Shown here: positions 1-7,275 of the stretch, one piece after another
How the letters are laid out: each line of letters opens with the position of its first letter
Position numbering within the stretch: position 1 is the stretch's first letter
Source of the DNA: CAYTEO01 sp964436825
Lineage (GTDB): Bacteria; Krumholzibacteriota; Krumholzibacteriia; LZORAL124-64-63
Reading direction: 5' to 3'
Assembly (NCBI GenBank): GCA_964436825.1
Contig: CAYTEO010000047.1
Span: 1-19,345 of the forward strand
DNA: 19,345 nt
Notes under the pieces: generated by a model
Seen by the model: the letters and a program-made list of their open reading frames with translations, nothing else
What the model was told of the DNA's origin: nothing
Databases searched by the model: none
Program-made: the position numbers and the translations under genes

Positions 1-993
1 GGTCCACACCGTCCCGTCGCCGTCGACCCAGCACGAGGCCCAGCGCAGGGTGCCGCTCCCGCCGCGGCGGGTCGCGACGGCCTGCCGGGCGGCGGCCAGG
101 ACGGGATCGTCCCCGGCCGTCTCGACGAGCTGGAGCGCCTCCCCGTAGTCGGGGACGGGACGGTGCCAGCCGGTCAGGTTGGCCAGCAGGTCGACCAGGC
201 GGCGGCGGGCCTGGACGGTCTCCTCGGCCGCCGGATCGGCCACGGCCAGGAAGGCACGGTAGGCGCCGGCGGCGGCGGGGTCCCCCAGCAGGTCGTCGCG
301 CAGGCGGGCTTCCAGCCAGTGGCGACGGGCCGCTGCCGCACCGGTCACCGCCGCGCCGTCCGGCAACAGCTCCAGCAGCAGGCCGGCCACCCGGCGTGCG
401 GCGTCGGCATGCTCGCCGCCGACGGCGGCGAACAGGTCGCGCCCCACGGCGACGACGGTCACCGCCTCCCGCGGCGACAGCGGGCCGGGAGCCGTCAGCA
501 GCTCCGGCGGCGGCAGGCGGCGGGCGTCCCGGCAGGCCAGCAGCGCGGCGACGAGGCAGTCGGCCAGCGGCACCGGCGGCGGGCCGGCCAGCCGGCTGCG
601 ACCGGCCAGGTGGGCAGCCTCGACGAAGTCCTCGACGGCAGGGCCGGGCGGCGGCGCACCCTCCCCCCGCGGGCCGAATACGGACGTCTCTCCCCCGCCG
701 GTCCCGCCGCGCAGGGCGGGAACGACCCGTTCCCAGAGGGCGTCCGCGGCGGCGGCGAACCCGTCGCGGAAGGCGCGCTCCCGCTGTCGCCACCGTCCCT
801 CGGCCGCGCCCGGATCGTCGCGGCGCCAGAGGCGGCGGAGGGCGTCGCCCACCTTCTCGGAGAGAAAGACGCGGCCCGGGGAACGCTCGCGCGTCTCCCG
901 GGCCTCCTGCAGGAACCGCTCCGCCTCCGCCAGGCGGCCGGCGGCCAGGGCCTGCTCGGCCCGTCCCAGCAGCTCCCAGTAGTTCTCCCCCAT
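1..993 (-). CDS. hypothetical protein, partial (3' end outside window)
   Basis: I do not recognise this protein. Reading from the ATG at 993 the frame stays open for 331 codons to the window edge, with codon use like its neighbours (almost all third positions G or C), so it is very probably a real gene cut by the window. The N-terminus (residues 5-35) alternates Trp, Leu, Gly, Ala and acidic residues in a way that resembles one tetratricopeptide-like helical hairpin. The rest is Ala/Leu/Arg/Asp-rich and looks mostly helical, with a Gly/Pro-rich break near residues 95-115. No signal peptide or membrane segment is visible. It starts 9 bp after the leuS stop and in the same frame, and no Shine-Dalgarno is visible, so it is probably translated by coupling with leuS. 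The leuS TAG lies directly upstream in frame, so no earlier start is possible. Confidence 0.8.
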   Translation of the reverse strand, partial: MGENYWELLGRAEQALAAGRLAEAERFLQEARETRERSPGRVFLSEKVGDALRRLWRRDDPGAAEGRWRQRERAFRDGFAAAADALWERVVPALRGGTGGGETSVFGPRGEGAPPPGPAVEDFVEAAHLAGRSRLAGPPPVPLADCLVAALLACRDARRLPPPELLTAPGPLSPREAVTVVAVGRDLFAAVGGEHADAARRVAGLLLELLPDGAAVTGAAAARRHWLEARLRDDLLGDPAAAGAYRAFLAVADPAAEETVQARRRLVDLLANLTGWHRPVPDYGEALQLVETAGDDPVLAAARQAVATRRGGSGTLRWASCWVDGDGTVWT

Positions 994-1002
994 GACGACC
1001 GC

Positions 1003-3540
1003 CTAGACGACGATGTTGACCAGCTTGTTGGGCACGACCACGACCTTGCGGACCTCCCGCTCGCCAATCAGCTCGGGGATGCGCCCGTACCCGCGGGCCG
1101 CCGCGGCGACCTCGTCCCGGTCGGCGTCACGGGCGAACGGCATCTTCTCGCGGATCTTGCCGTTGATCTGGACCACGTAGGTGACGGTGTCGGCCACCAG
1201 GTAGCGGTCCTCCCACGCGGGCCACGGCTGGTCGCCCACCTCCCCCTCGCCGCCCAGCAGCCGCCACATCTCCGCGGCGAGGTGCGGGGCGAACGGCGCG
1301 AGCATCAGCACCAGGTTCGTGACCGCCTCGCGGGCGTAGGGATCGTCCAGGGTCAACGCGTCGCGGCCGGCGTAGTGGTGGATGGCGTTGGTCAGCTCCA
1401 TCAGGCGGCTGATGGCCGTGTTGAACTGGAAGCGCTCGATGTCCTGGGTACAGCCCTTGATGGAGTTGTGCATGACCAGGCGCAGCCCGGGCCAGCGGCG
1501 TTCCCGCTCCTCCGGCGTGAGGGGGGCCGCGTCGGCCGGCGCGTCGCCGGCAGGCGAGCGTCCGGCGACGATCTTGTTGACCAGGCGCCAGACCCGCTGC
1601 AGGTAGCGGTGGACGCCGTCGATCCCCTCGTCGGTCCAGTCCCCCCCCTCGGCGAAGGCGAAGCCGAACATCAGGTAGGTGCGCAGGGTGTCGGTCCCGT
1701 ACCGCTCCAGGTAGTCGGCCGGCACGACGGTGTTGCCTTTGCTCTTGGACATCTTCTCGCCGTCGCGGGTGATCATCCCCTGGTGGCGCAGCGAGGCGAA
1801 CGGCTCCTCCGTGGGCACCAGACCCAGGTCGTACAGGACCATGTTGACGAAGCGGGCGAAGATCAGGTGTCCGTAGGCGTGATCCGCCCCGCCCACGTAC
1901 ATGTCGACCGGCATCCAGCGCCGGACCCGCTCCTGGCTGAACGGGGCGTCGTCCCGCCCCGGGTCGAGGTAGCGCAGGTAGTACCAGGAGCTGCAGACGA
2001 AGGTGTCCATCGTGTCCGGGTCGCGGCGGGCCGGCTTCCCGCAGCGGGGACAGGTCGTCTCCATGTAGGTGGACGAGCTCTCCAGGGGTGACTTCCCCTT
2101 GGGCCGGTAGTCGACGTCGTCGGGCAGCAGGACCGGCAGTTCCCGCTCCGGCACCGGCACCGTCCCGCAGTCGGGGCAGTGGACGATGGGGATCGGGGCA
2201 CCCCAGTAGCGCTGGCGGCTGATGATCCAGTCGCGCAGGCGGTACTGGATCGCCTCGCGGCCCAGGCCGCGGGCCGCCAGGTCGGCCACGATCCGCGCGG
2301 CGGCCTCCCGGTGCGGCAGGCCGTCGTACCGGTCCGAGTTGACCAGGGTGCCGGGGCCCGTCCACGCCGCGGCGAGCGGGGCGTCGGGGGTGTCGCCCTC
2401 GGCCAGGATGACCTTGCGGATCGGCAGTCCCTGCTGGCTGGCGAACGCGAAGTCGCGCTCGTCGTGGCCGGGGACCGCCATGACCGCGCCGGTCCCGTAG
2501 GTGGCCAGGACGTAGTCGGCCGCGAGGATCGGGATCCGCTCGCCGTTGATCGGGTTGACGGCCACGGCCCCGATCTCGACGCCGGTCTTGGGCCGTTCGG
2601 AGCTCTGCCGGTCCACCTCGCTGAGGCGGGCCGTCTGCCGGCGGTAGGCCGCCACCGCCTCGCGTCGCTCCGGCGCGGTCAGCACGTCCACCAGCGGGTG
2701 CTCCGGGGCCAGGGCCATGTAGGTGACCCCGAACAGGGTGTCGGGCCGGGTCGTGAAGACGCGCAGGGCCAGCTCGCCGTCGGGGGTCCGCTCGCAGTCC
2801 GGCGGCAGCTCGCCGCGGACCTGGTCGGCCGGGACGGCGAACAGGATCTCGGCGCCGCGACTGCGGCCGATCCAGTTGATCTGCTTCTTCTTGGTCTCCT
2901 CCGGCCAGTCCAGCCGCGCCAGGTTGTCGATGAGCCGGTCGGCGTAGCGGGTGATGCGGAAGCACCACTGGGTCAGGTTGCGCCGGATGACCGGGCTCTT
3001 GCACCGTTCGCAGGCGCCGTCGACGACCTGCTCGTTGGCCAGCACGGTCTGGCACGACTCGCACCAGTTGACCGGCATGTCCTTGCGGTAGGCCAGGTCG
3101 TTCTCGAAGAGCTTCAGGAAGAGCCACTGGGTCCACTTGTAGTACTCGGGCCGGTGGGTCGCCAGCTCGCTGCGCCAGTCGTACATGGCCCCCAGGGTCT
3201 TGAGCTGCTCGCGGATGACCCGGATGTTATCCTCGGTGTGCTCCCGCGGGTGGACGCCGCACTTGATGGCGTAGTTCTCCGCCGGCAGGCCGAAGCTGTC
3301 GAACCCCACGGGCTGGAAGACGTTGTCCCCGCGCATCCGCCGGAAGCGGGCGTAGGTGTCGGCGGGGACGTAGTTGTACCAGTGCCCCAGGTGGAGCTTG
3401 TCCCCCGAGGGGTAGGAGAACATGCTCAGGACGTAGCACTTGGGGCGCTCGTCCCCGTCCATGTCGGCCCGGCCGAAGCCGGTCTCCTCCCAGTGGCGGC
3501 GCCAGCGGGCCTCGATCTCGCGGTGGTCGTACGGCTGCAT
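1003..3540 (-). CDS. leuS: leucyl-tRNA synthetase
   Basis: Cytoplasmic class I aminoacyl-tRNA synthetase that charges tRNA-Leu with leucine using ATP. At 845 residues it is a normal bacterial length. Seen in order: HIGH-type ATP site HLGH (50-53); a Cys pair zinc region around 160-180 (CESC then CERC); the CP1 editing domain with the threonine-rich TTRPDT (263-268) and the GHDERD segment whose Asp360 is the expected editing residue; a second Cys-rich pair (CPDC 455-458, CPRC 497-500) in the leucine-specific region; the KMSKS loop (596-600); and a C-terminal anticodon-binding region ending in PNKLVNIVV. The ATG has a clear AGGAGG 8 nt upstream (3549-3554). A sigma70-like promoter lies about 80 bp upstream, so it appears to begin its own transcription unit, followed closely by the unknown gene at 993. 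Confidence 0.98.
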   Translation of the reverse strand: MQPYDHREIEARWRRHWEETGFGRADMDGDERPKCYVLSMFSYPSGDKLHLGHWYNYVPADTYARFRRMRGDNVFQPVGFDSFGLPAENYAIKCGVHPREHTEDNIRVIREQLKTLGAMYDWRSELATHRPEYYKWTQWLFLKLFENDLAYRKDMPVNWCESCQTVLANEQVVDGACERCKSPVIRRNLTQWCFRITRYADRLIDNLARLDWPEETKKKQINWIGRSRGAEILFAVPADQVRGELPPDCERTPDGELALRVFTTRPDTLFGVTYMALAPEHPLVDVLTAPERREAVAAYRRQTARLSEVDRQSSERPKTGVEIGAVAVNPINGERIPILAADYVLATYGTGAVMAVPGHDERDFAFASQQGLPIRKVILAEGDTPDAPLAAAWTGPGTLVNSDRYDGLPHREAAARIVADLAARGLGREAIQYRLRDWIISRQRYWGAPIPIVHCPDCGTVPVPERELPVLLPDDVDYRPKGKSPLESSSTYMETTCPRCGKPARRDPDTMDTFVCSSWYYLRYLDPGRDDAPFSQERVRRWMPVDMYVGGADHAYGHLIFARFVNMVLYDLGLVPTEEPFASLRHQGMITRDGEKMSKSKGNTVVPADYLERYGTDTLRTYLMFGFAFAEGGDWTDEGIDGVHRYLQRVWRLVNKIVAGRSPAGDAPADAAPLTPEERERRWPGLRLVMHNSIKGCTQDIERFQFNTAISRLMELTNAIHHYAGRDALTLDDPYAREAVTNLVLMLAPFAPHLAAEMWRLLGGEGEVGDQPWPAWEDRYLVADTVTYVVQINGKIREKMPFARDADRDEVAAAARGYGRIPELIGEREVRKVVVVPNKLVNIVV

Positions 3541-3571
3541 CCTCGACTCCTCCTGGCGTGTCCGGACGGCG

Positions 3572-3589
3572 CCGCCGGGACCGCGGCGG
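3572..3589 (-). other. hairpin in the leuS leader
   Basis: A perfect 6-bp G/C stem (arms 3572-3577 and 3584-3589) with a 6-nt loop lies in the predicted leuS 5' untranslated region, about 17 nt upstream of the Shine-Dalgarno. There is no following T-run, so it is not a Rho-independent terminator. The leader is too short (about 75 nt) to hold a T-box. In DNA this rich in G and C, such a hairpin could arise by chance. Confidence 0.3.
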
Positions 3590-3620
3590 AGGGGGGCGGC
3601 GCGTCACATCGGGACGCAAC

Positions 3621-3648
3621 AGTATACGGCGACGACGGGCGACGCCAA
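3621..3648 (-). promoter_or_regulatory. sigma70-like promoter for leuS
   Basis: On the minus strand a -35 TTGGCG (3643-3648, 4 of 6 to consensus) is separated by 16 bp from a -10 TATACT (3621-3626, 5 of 6). A second TTGGCG lies immediately upstream (3649-3654) as a direct repeat. The A/T-rich -10 stands out in this sequence. Transcription would start near 3614, giving a leader of roughly 75 nt before leuS. It sits in the 133-bp gap between the yraN stop and leuS. No terminator is visible after yraN, so leuS may also receive read-through transcription. Confidence 0.6.
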
Positions 3649-3673
3649 CGCCAATCTCCGGCACCGTTCCTGT

Positions 3674-4048
3674 TCAGGGAATCCCGGCGAGCAGGTCGAG
3701 ACGGCAGCCCGTCCCGTCGGGGGCGACGACGACCTGGGCCACGTCCAGGCGGATCTGCCGCACGCCGGCGGGGCGCTCCCGGTGGAGGTACTGCCCGAGG
3801 GCGAGGCGCAGCCGGCGGCGCTTGCGGCCGTCGACCGCGGCGGCGGGTGGCTCGGCGCATCCGCGGCGGCGGGTCTTCACCTCGACCCCCGCCAGCAGGT
3901 CGCCGCGGCGGACGACCAGGTCCAGCTCCCCCCCCTGCCAGCGCCAGCGCCGCGCCAGGACGGTGAAGCCGCACCCCGCGTACCAGGCGGCCGTCAGCTC
4001 CTCGCCCAGTCGCCCGAGGGCGTGTCGATCCAGCGGGACGTGCGGCAC
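3674..4048 (-). CDS. yraN: YraN/UPF0102 family nuclease-fold protein
   Basis: Small protein (124 aa, usual for the family) with the restriction-endonuclease-like fold core of UPF0102. The family signature is visible as GGELDLVVRRGD (39-50) followed by VEVKTR (55-60), which places Glu41/Asp43 and Glu56-x-Lys58 as the probable metal-binding PD-(D/E)xK-type residues. The N-terminal LGRLGEELTAAW helix and the mid-protein basic stretch (GRKRRRLRLA, 74-83) also match. Its cellular role is not firmly established; relatives lie next to rnhB in many genomes, as here, which suggests nucleic-acid processing. The GTG start at 4048 is chosen because of the perfect AAGGAGG 6 nt upstream. The longer open frame reaching back to 4528 is only an extension over rnhB. 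It is the last gene of the ffh-to-yraN series. Confidence 0.93.
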   Translation of the reverse strand: MPHVPLDRHALGRLGEELTAAWYAGCGFTVLARRWRWQGGELDLVVRRGDLLAGVEVKTRRRGCAEPPAAAVDGRKRRRLRLALGQYLHRERPAGVRQIRLDVAQVVVAPDGTGCRLDLLAGIP

Positions 4049-4054
4049 CGGAGG

Positions 4055-4061
4055 CCTCCTT
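4055..4061 (-). promoter_or_regulatory. Shine-Dalgarno fixing the yraN GTG start
   Basis: AAGGAGG on the minus strand with a 6-nt spacer to the GTG at 4048. It is a 7-base Shine-Dalgarno and decides the start among several possible in-frame codons. Confidence 0.85.
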
Positions 4062-4104
4062 GTCCGGGAGGAAGCGGCGGGGGCCGGCGGTGGTCGCAGG
4101 AAGC

Positions 4105-4119
4105 GCGCCGGACCGGCGC
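4105..4119 (-). other. palindrome between rnhB and yraN
   Basis: A perfect 7-bp inverted repeat around a single central base (arms 4105-4111 and 4113-4119), 7 bp past the rnhB stop. It can form a short hairpin with five paired bases and a 5-nt loop. No T-tract follows, so it does not look like an intrinsic terminator. It could be an intercistronic RNA-stability hairpin or just a product of the high GC content. Confidence 0.3.
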
Positions 4120-4125
4120 CGGGAG

Positions 4126-4755
4126 TCACCAGAGACGGCCCTGGTCCAGGGAGGCGACGGGCTGGAAGGTGCGGCGGTGGACCGGCGAGGGGCCGCGGCG
4201 GCGCAGGGCGGCCACGTGGTCGGCCGTCCCGTAGCCCTTGTGGGCCGCCAGCCCGTAGCCGGGGTGGCGGCGGTCCAGCTCGACCAGCAGGCGGTCCCGG
4301 ACGACCTTGGCCAGGATCGAGGCGGCAGCGACGGCGGCGCTGCGCCGGTCGCCACCGACCAGGCAGCGGGTCGGCAGCGGCAACGCGGGGGGACGGTTCC
4401 CGTCGACGAGGACGATCCCGGGCGACGGCCGCAGCAGGGCGACGGCCCGGCGCATGGCGCGCAGGGTCGCCCGCAGGATGTCGGTCCGATCGATGTCCCG
4501 GGGTGAAACGGCCGCGACGCCCCAGCACAGGGCGCCGCGGACGATGGCGTCGTAGAGCAGCTCGCGGCGGCGGGGGGTCAACCGCTTGGAGTCGTCCAGG
4601 CCCTCCGGCAGCCAGTCCGGCGGGAGGACGACCGCGGCCGCCACGACGGGACCGGCCAGGCAGCCGCGGCCGGCCTCGTCGACACCGGCCAGTGGCAGGC
4701 GCCAGCGGTCGGACAGGCGGCGATCACAGGTCAGCAGGTCGTCCGCCGCGGCCAC
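4126..4755 (-). CDS. rnhB: ribonuclease HII
   Basis: Cleaves the RNA strand of RNA-DNA hybrids and excises single ribonucleotides from DNA. At 209 aa it has normal length. The motif GVDEAGRGCLAGPV (24-37) carries the catalytic pair Asp26-Glu27, LDDSKRLT (53-60) is the conserved DSK element, VDGN (117-120) gives Asp118, and ASILAKVVRD (145-154) gives Asp154, completing the four-acid metal site. The end motifs HPGYGLAAHKGYGT and HRRTF are also typical. The only usable start is the GTG at 4755, 5 bp after the rplS stop. A GGAG overlapping that stop lies only 2 nt upstream, closer than ideal, so translation probably depends on coupling with rplS. An upstream extension in the same frame overlaps rplS and trmD and is not coding. 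Confidence 0.96.
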   Translation of the reverse strand: MAAADDLLTCDRRLSDRWRLPLAGVDEAGRGCLAGPVVAAAVVLPPDWLPEGLDDSKRLTPRRRELLYDAIVRGALCWGVAAVSPRDIDRTDILRATLRAMRRAVALLRPSPGIVLVDGNRPPALPLPTRCLVGGDRRSAAVAAASILAKVVRDRLLVELDRRHPGYGLAAHKGYGTADHVAALRRRGPSPVHRRTFQPVASLDQGRLW

Positions 4756-4760
4756 GGCTC

Positions 4761-5108
4761 CTAGCGCCGCTTCTCGCGGATGCGGGCCTTGCGACCGGTC
4801 AGGTTGCGCAGGTAGTACAGCTTGGCGCGACGGATCCGCCCGCGGCGCACCACCTCGATCCCCGTCAGGCTCGGCGAGTGCAGCGGGATGACCCGCTCGA
4901 CGGCGACGCCGTTGGAGATCTTCCGGACGGTGATGCTCTGCTCGTTGGCCGTCCCGCGCCGGGCGATGACGACCCCCTCGTACTTCTGGATGCGGGTCTT
5001 GCCGCCCTCGCTGATGCGCATCAGGCAGCGGATCGTGTCGCCGATGCCGAACTCCGGCAGATCGTCCCGCAGGTTCTCGCTCCTGAGGGCATCGATGACG
5101 TTGCTCAT
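4761..5108 (-). CDS. rplS: 50S ribosomal protein L19
   Basis: Large-subunit ribosomal protein located at the 30S-50S interface. It is 115 aa, normal for L19. Typical segments are visible: DLPEFGIGDTIRCLMRI near the N-terminus, the central RIQKYEGVVIARRG, SITVRKISNGVAVERVIPLHSPS, and the basic end RRGRIRRAKLYYLRNLTGRKARIREK. The ATG at 5108 shares a 4-bp ATGA overlap with the trmD stop and has AGGAGG at 5114-5119 with a 5-nt spacer. It is thus both coupled to trmD and able to initiate strongly by itself, as expected for a protein needed in larger amounts than the tRNA methyltransferase. Confidence 0.98.
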   Translation of the reverse strand: MSNVIDALRSENLRDDLPEFGIGDTIRCLMRISEGGKTRIQKYEGVVIARRGTANEQSITVRKISNGVAVERVIPLHSPSLTGIEVVRRGRIRRAKLYYLRNLTGRKARIREKRR

Positions 5109-5887
5109 GGTCGCCTCCTGTCCATGCCGTCCGGCCGCGCCGGACCGTGATCGCTGTCGGTCTTCTGGTCGTCTCCGGCCGGCCGGGGCCGCGCCAGCAG
5201 ATCGGGCCTGCGCTCCAGCGTGCGCGCTCGCGCCTGCTCCCGGCGCCAGGCCTCGATACGGGCATGGTGCCCCGAGAGCAGCACCTCGGGCACCGTCAAT
5301 CCCCGGTACTCCGGCGGCCGGGTGTACCAGGGGCACTCCAGGCCGCCCTCGCAGGCGGGGGTGAAACTGTCCTGCTCGGCCGAGTCGCTGTTGCCCAGCA
5401 CCCCCGGCAGGCGCCTCACGACCGCGTCGATGACCACCAGGGCCGGCAGCTCGCCGCCGGTCAGGACGTAGTCCCCGATGGAGATCTCGCGCGGCCGCAA
5501 CAGGTCGATCGCCCGCTGATCGATCCCCTTGTAGTGACCGCAGACGAGGATCATCTCCCCGCGTTCCTGCAGCTCGCCCAGCAGCTCGGTCACCAGTTCC
5601 TCGCGGAGCGTCTCCCCCTGCGGGCTCATCAGCAGCAGCAGGGCGTCGGGCCGCTCCCGGTGCGCCTCGACCGCCTCGACGATCGGTGGCGCCATCATGA
5701 TCATCCCCGGTCCGCCCCCGTAGGGGTAGTCGTCGACGGTCCCGTGCCTGTCGACGGCGTGGTCGCGGATGTCGGCCACCTCGTAGCGGACCTGTCCGGC
5801 GCGGGCGGCACGGTCCAGGATGCTCGTGCCCAGGACGGCCCGGACCATCTCCGGGAACAGGGTCAGGACCTTAATCGCCGGCGTCAT
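5105..5887 (-). CDS. trmD: tRNA (guanine37-N1)-methyltransferase
   Basis: SPOUT-family enzyme that methylates G37 next to the anticodon using S-adenosylmethionine, preventing +1 frameshifting. At 260 aa it has the expected length. Conserved parts: LTLFPEM (8-14), the loop DDYPYGGGPGMIM (52-64), and the trefoil-knot SAM site made of SPQG (88-91), GHYKG (117-121) and IGDYVLTGGE (137-146). The catalytic region NSDSAEQDSF (166-175) and the C-terminal YTRPPEYRG and VLLSGHHARIEAWR elements follow. The ATG at 5887 overlaps the end of rimM by 17 bp, with a GAGGGG-type Shine-Dalgarno 7 nt upstream. The last 25 or so residues are Arg/Asp/Pro-rich and unlike the core. Confidence 0.98.
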   Translation of the reverse strand: MTPAIKVLTLFPEMVRAVLGTSILDRAARAGQVRYEVADIRDHAVDRHGTVDDYPYGGGPGMIMMAPPIVEAVEAHRERPDALLLLMSPQGETLREELVTELLGELQERGEMILVCGHYKGIDQRAIDLLRPREISIGDYVLTGGELPALVVIDAVVRRLPGVLGNSDSAEQDSFTPACEGGLECPWYTRPPEYRGLTVPEVLLSGHHARIEAWRREQARARTLERRPDLLARPRPAGDDQKTDSDHGPARPDGMDRRRP

Positions 5888-6404
5888 CGAGCAGCCCCTC
5901 GGGTGGATCGACGACCAGCGGCCCGTCCAGTCCCGGCGCGTCGCGCAGGATGGGCGGCACCGCCGGGATCAGCACTTCCCTGCCGTCCCGGGCGAGGACC
6001 AGGGTCGGCTGGGGACCGTAGTGGCGGACCTCCGCCACCCTCCCCAGGGGACGGCCGTCGACGGTGACGACCTCCCGGTCCCGGAAGCGGAACGGCAACC
6101 CCTGCGGCGGGCGGGGGAAGTCGTCCGCCAGGTAGTCCTCGCGCCGGAAACCGACCCGGCGGCCGACGACCGCCTCGGCAGCCGTTCGGTCCAGGACGTC
6201 GGTGACCCGCACGACCCAGCCACCCGCCTGCCAGCGCCCGCCCACGATCCTGGCCGGCGTGCCGTCCTCCCAGCAGAGGAACCGGCTGCCGAGCAGCGGC
6301 TCGTACCAGTCGTCGCGCGGCAGGAGCTTGACCTCTCCACGCATGCCGACGGCCTTGACGACCTCGGCGACGGTGACGAAACCGTCCACGGCGGGGCGGA
6401 TCAC
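5871..6404 (-). CDS. rimM: 16S rRNA processing protein RimM
   Basis: Ribosome maturation factor that binds S19 and helps assemble the head of the 30S subunit. It is 177 aa, normal length. The N-terminal RimM barrel shows VTVAEVVKAVGMRGEVKL (10-27), and the C-terminal PRC barrel covers about residues 95-175, including the typical IPAVPPIL strand and the PPEGLLDD end. The start is GTG at 6404, with AGGAG (6412-6416) overlapping the khpA stop and a 7-nt spacer. A second in-frame GTG 15 bp further in has no better site. It sits between khpA and trmD in the standard rpsP-khpA-rimM-trmD order. Confidence 0.96.
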   Translation of the reverse strand: MIRPAVDGFVTVAEVVKAVGMRGEVKLLPRDDWYEPLLGSRFLCWEDGTPARIVGGRWQAGGWVVRVTDVLDRTAAEAVVGRRVGFRREDYLADDFPRPPQGLPFRFRDREVVTVDGRPLGRVAEVRHYGPQPTLVLARDGREVLIPAVPPILRDAPGLDGPLVVDPPEGLLDDAGD

Positions 6405-6408
6405 GGCC

Positions 6409-6657
6409 TCACTCCTGGTCGGCGATCTCCAGCACGTAACGGCGGTCGTCCCGCGCGCTGACCGCCTGCAGCAGCGTGCGGACCGCGCGGGCCGTCCGCC
6501 CCTCGCGGCCGATGAGCTGCCCCCGGTCGTCGGGATGGACGCGCAGGCGGAAGATCTCCTCCCCGTCCCGCTGCAGCGTCTCGACGGTCACCGCGTCGGG
6601 ATGATCGACGAGGTTGACCGCGATGAAGGAGACCAGCTCCAGCACCCTGCGGTTCAT
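6409..6657 (-). CDS. khpA: KH-domain RNA-binding protein KhpA
   Basis: Single KH-domain protein (82 aa) of the KhpA/YlqC family, which in Gram-positive bacteria pairs with KhpB and binds many RNAs. The RNA-gripping GxxG loop is seen as LIGREGRTARAVRTLL with G50-R-E-G53. The N-terminal helix with IAVNLVDHPDAV and the strand IFRLRVHPDD are typical of the family. It starts 5 bp after the rpsP stop at an ATG with only a weak upstream GGGGAG, so translation is probably coupled to rpsP. A KhpB partner gene is not in this window. Confidence 0.93.
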   Translation of the reverse strand: MNRRVLELVSFIAVNLVDHPDAVTVETLQRDGEEIFRLRVHPDDRGQLIGREGRTARAVRTLLQAVSARDDRRYVLEIADQE

Positions 6658-6662
6658 GCCGC

Positions 6663-7193
6663 TCAGCTCTCCCCGGCGGGAGCGTCGCCGGCCGCCTCGC
6701 CGGACTCGCCCGCGTCGGAGTCACCCTCGGCGGCCTCGGACTCGGCGGCGGCCGCAGCCTCCGCCTCGGCCTTGGCGGCCTCCTCGGCCTCGCGACGGGC
6801 CTTCTCCTCGGCCTCGCGCCGCGCCTTCTCGGCGGCCTCGGCCTGCTTCTTCAGGCGCACCTGCTCCCGCCCGGCGGCGTCGGCCTTCCAGGAGGCCACC
6901 CGGGCTGCGACCTCGTCGGCGGGCAGTCCCTGGCGCTCCAGCTCCCAGCGGTAGAGGATACCCTCCCGCCGCATCAGGGCCCTGGCCGTGCTCGAGACCC
7001 TGGCGCCCTTGCGCAGCCAGGCGATGATCTCGTCCTCGTGCAGGCGCACCTCGAGGGGCTCCACGAAGGGATTGTAGTAGCCCAGATTCGCCAGGTAGGC
7101 GCCGTCGCGACGATTCCGGCTGTCGGTCACGACGAGCCGGTAGAACGGCCGCTTCTTGCGTCCCATCCTGGTCAAGCGGATCGATGTCGACAC
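6663..7193 (-). CDS. rpsP: 30S ribosomal protein S16 with long acidic/basic C-terminal tail
   Basis: Small-subunit ribosomal protein S16. The core (about residues 1-84) is complete: IRLTRMGRKKRPFYRLVVTD, RDGAYLANLGYYNP, EDEIIAWLRKGA and SSTARALMRREGI. The usual family length is 75-90 aa; this one is 176 aa because of a roughly 90-residue tail of Ala, Glu, Lys and Arg that ends in an acidic Gly/Ser/Asp-rich stretch. The tail contains two near-identical 8-residue units of EKARREAE and should form a charged helix. The GTG start at 7193 has GGAGG (7200-7204) 6 nt upstream. The frame is open back to 7223, but those 10 codons have no support and do not match S16. It lies 82 bp after ffh and directly precedes khpA. 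Confidence 0.95.
   Translation of the reverse strand: MSTSIRLTRMGRKKRPFYRLVVTDSRNRRDGAYLANLGYYNPFVEPLEVRLHEDEIIAWLRKGARVSSTARALMRREGILYRWELERQGLPADEVAARVASWKADAAGREQVRLKKQAEAAEKARREAEEKARREAEEAAKAEAEAAAAAESEAAEGDSDAGESGEAAGDAPAGES
6759..6830 (-). repeat. 24-bp tandem repeat inside rpsP tail
   Basis: Two adjacent 24-bp units (6783-6806 and 6807-6830) are identical at 22 of 24 positions and encode EKARREAE twice (residues 122-137). A third, more diverged unit (6759-6782) encodes an Ala-rich variant. Being a multiple of three, copy-number changes would keep the reading frame. Confidence 0.8.
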
Positions 7194-7275
7194 GTGAGAC
7201 CTCCGGTTTCCGTGTGTCGCCACTAGGGCGTCCCCGTCGCGGTCCGCCGCCGCGTGCGGGGTGGTTGGCGATGAC

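Noticed and set aside
163..2091. A 642-codon open frame on the plus strand opposite leuS and the unknown gene
   Set aside because: It is a shadow frame of high-GC coding DNA. The opposite strand carries leuS with all synthetase motifs, and the plus-strand product is low-complexity and matches nothing I recognise.
3541..3673. A T-box riboswitch controlling leuS
   Set aside because: The predicted leader is about 75 nt, far below T-box size, and neither the T-box sequence nor an antiterminator/terminator pair is seen.
2179..3966. A 595-codon plus-strand frame across leuS, its promoter and yraN
   Set aside because: It crosses the leuS promoter and two well-supported minus-strand genes and has a biased Gly/Val/Asp/Arg-rich composition typical of antisense frames.
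4105..4119. A terminator after rnhB
   Set aside because: The palindrome is perfect, but no T-run follows, and yraN with a strong ribosome site lies just downstream.
6759..6830. A CRISPR-like or mobile repeat
   Set aside because: The units are directly adjacent with no spacers and encode an in-frame 8-residue repeat of the S16 tail.
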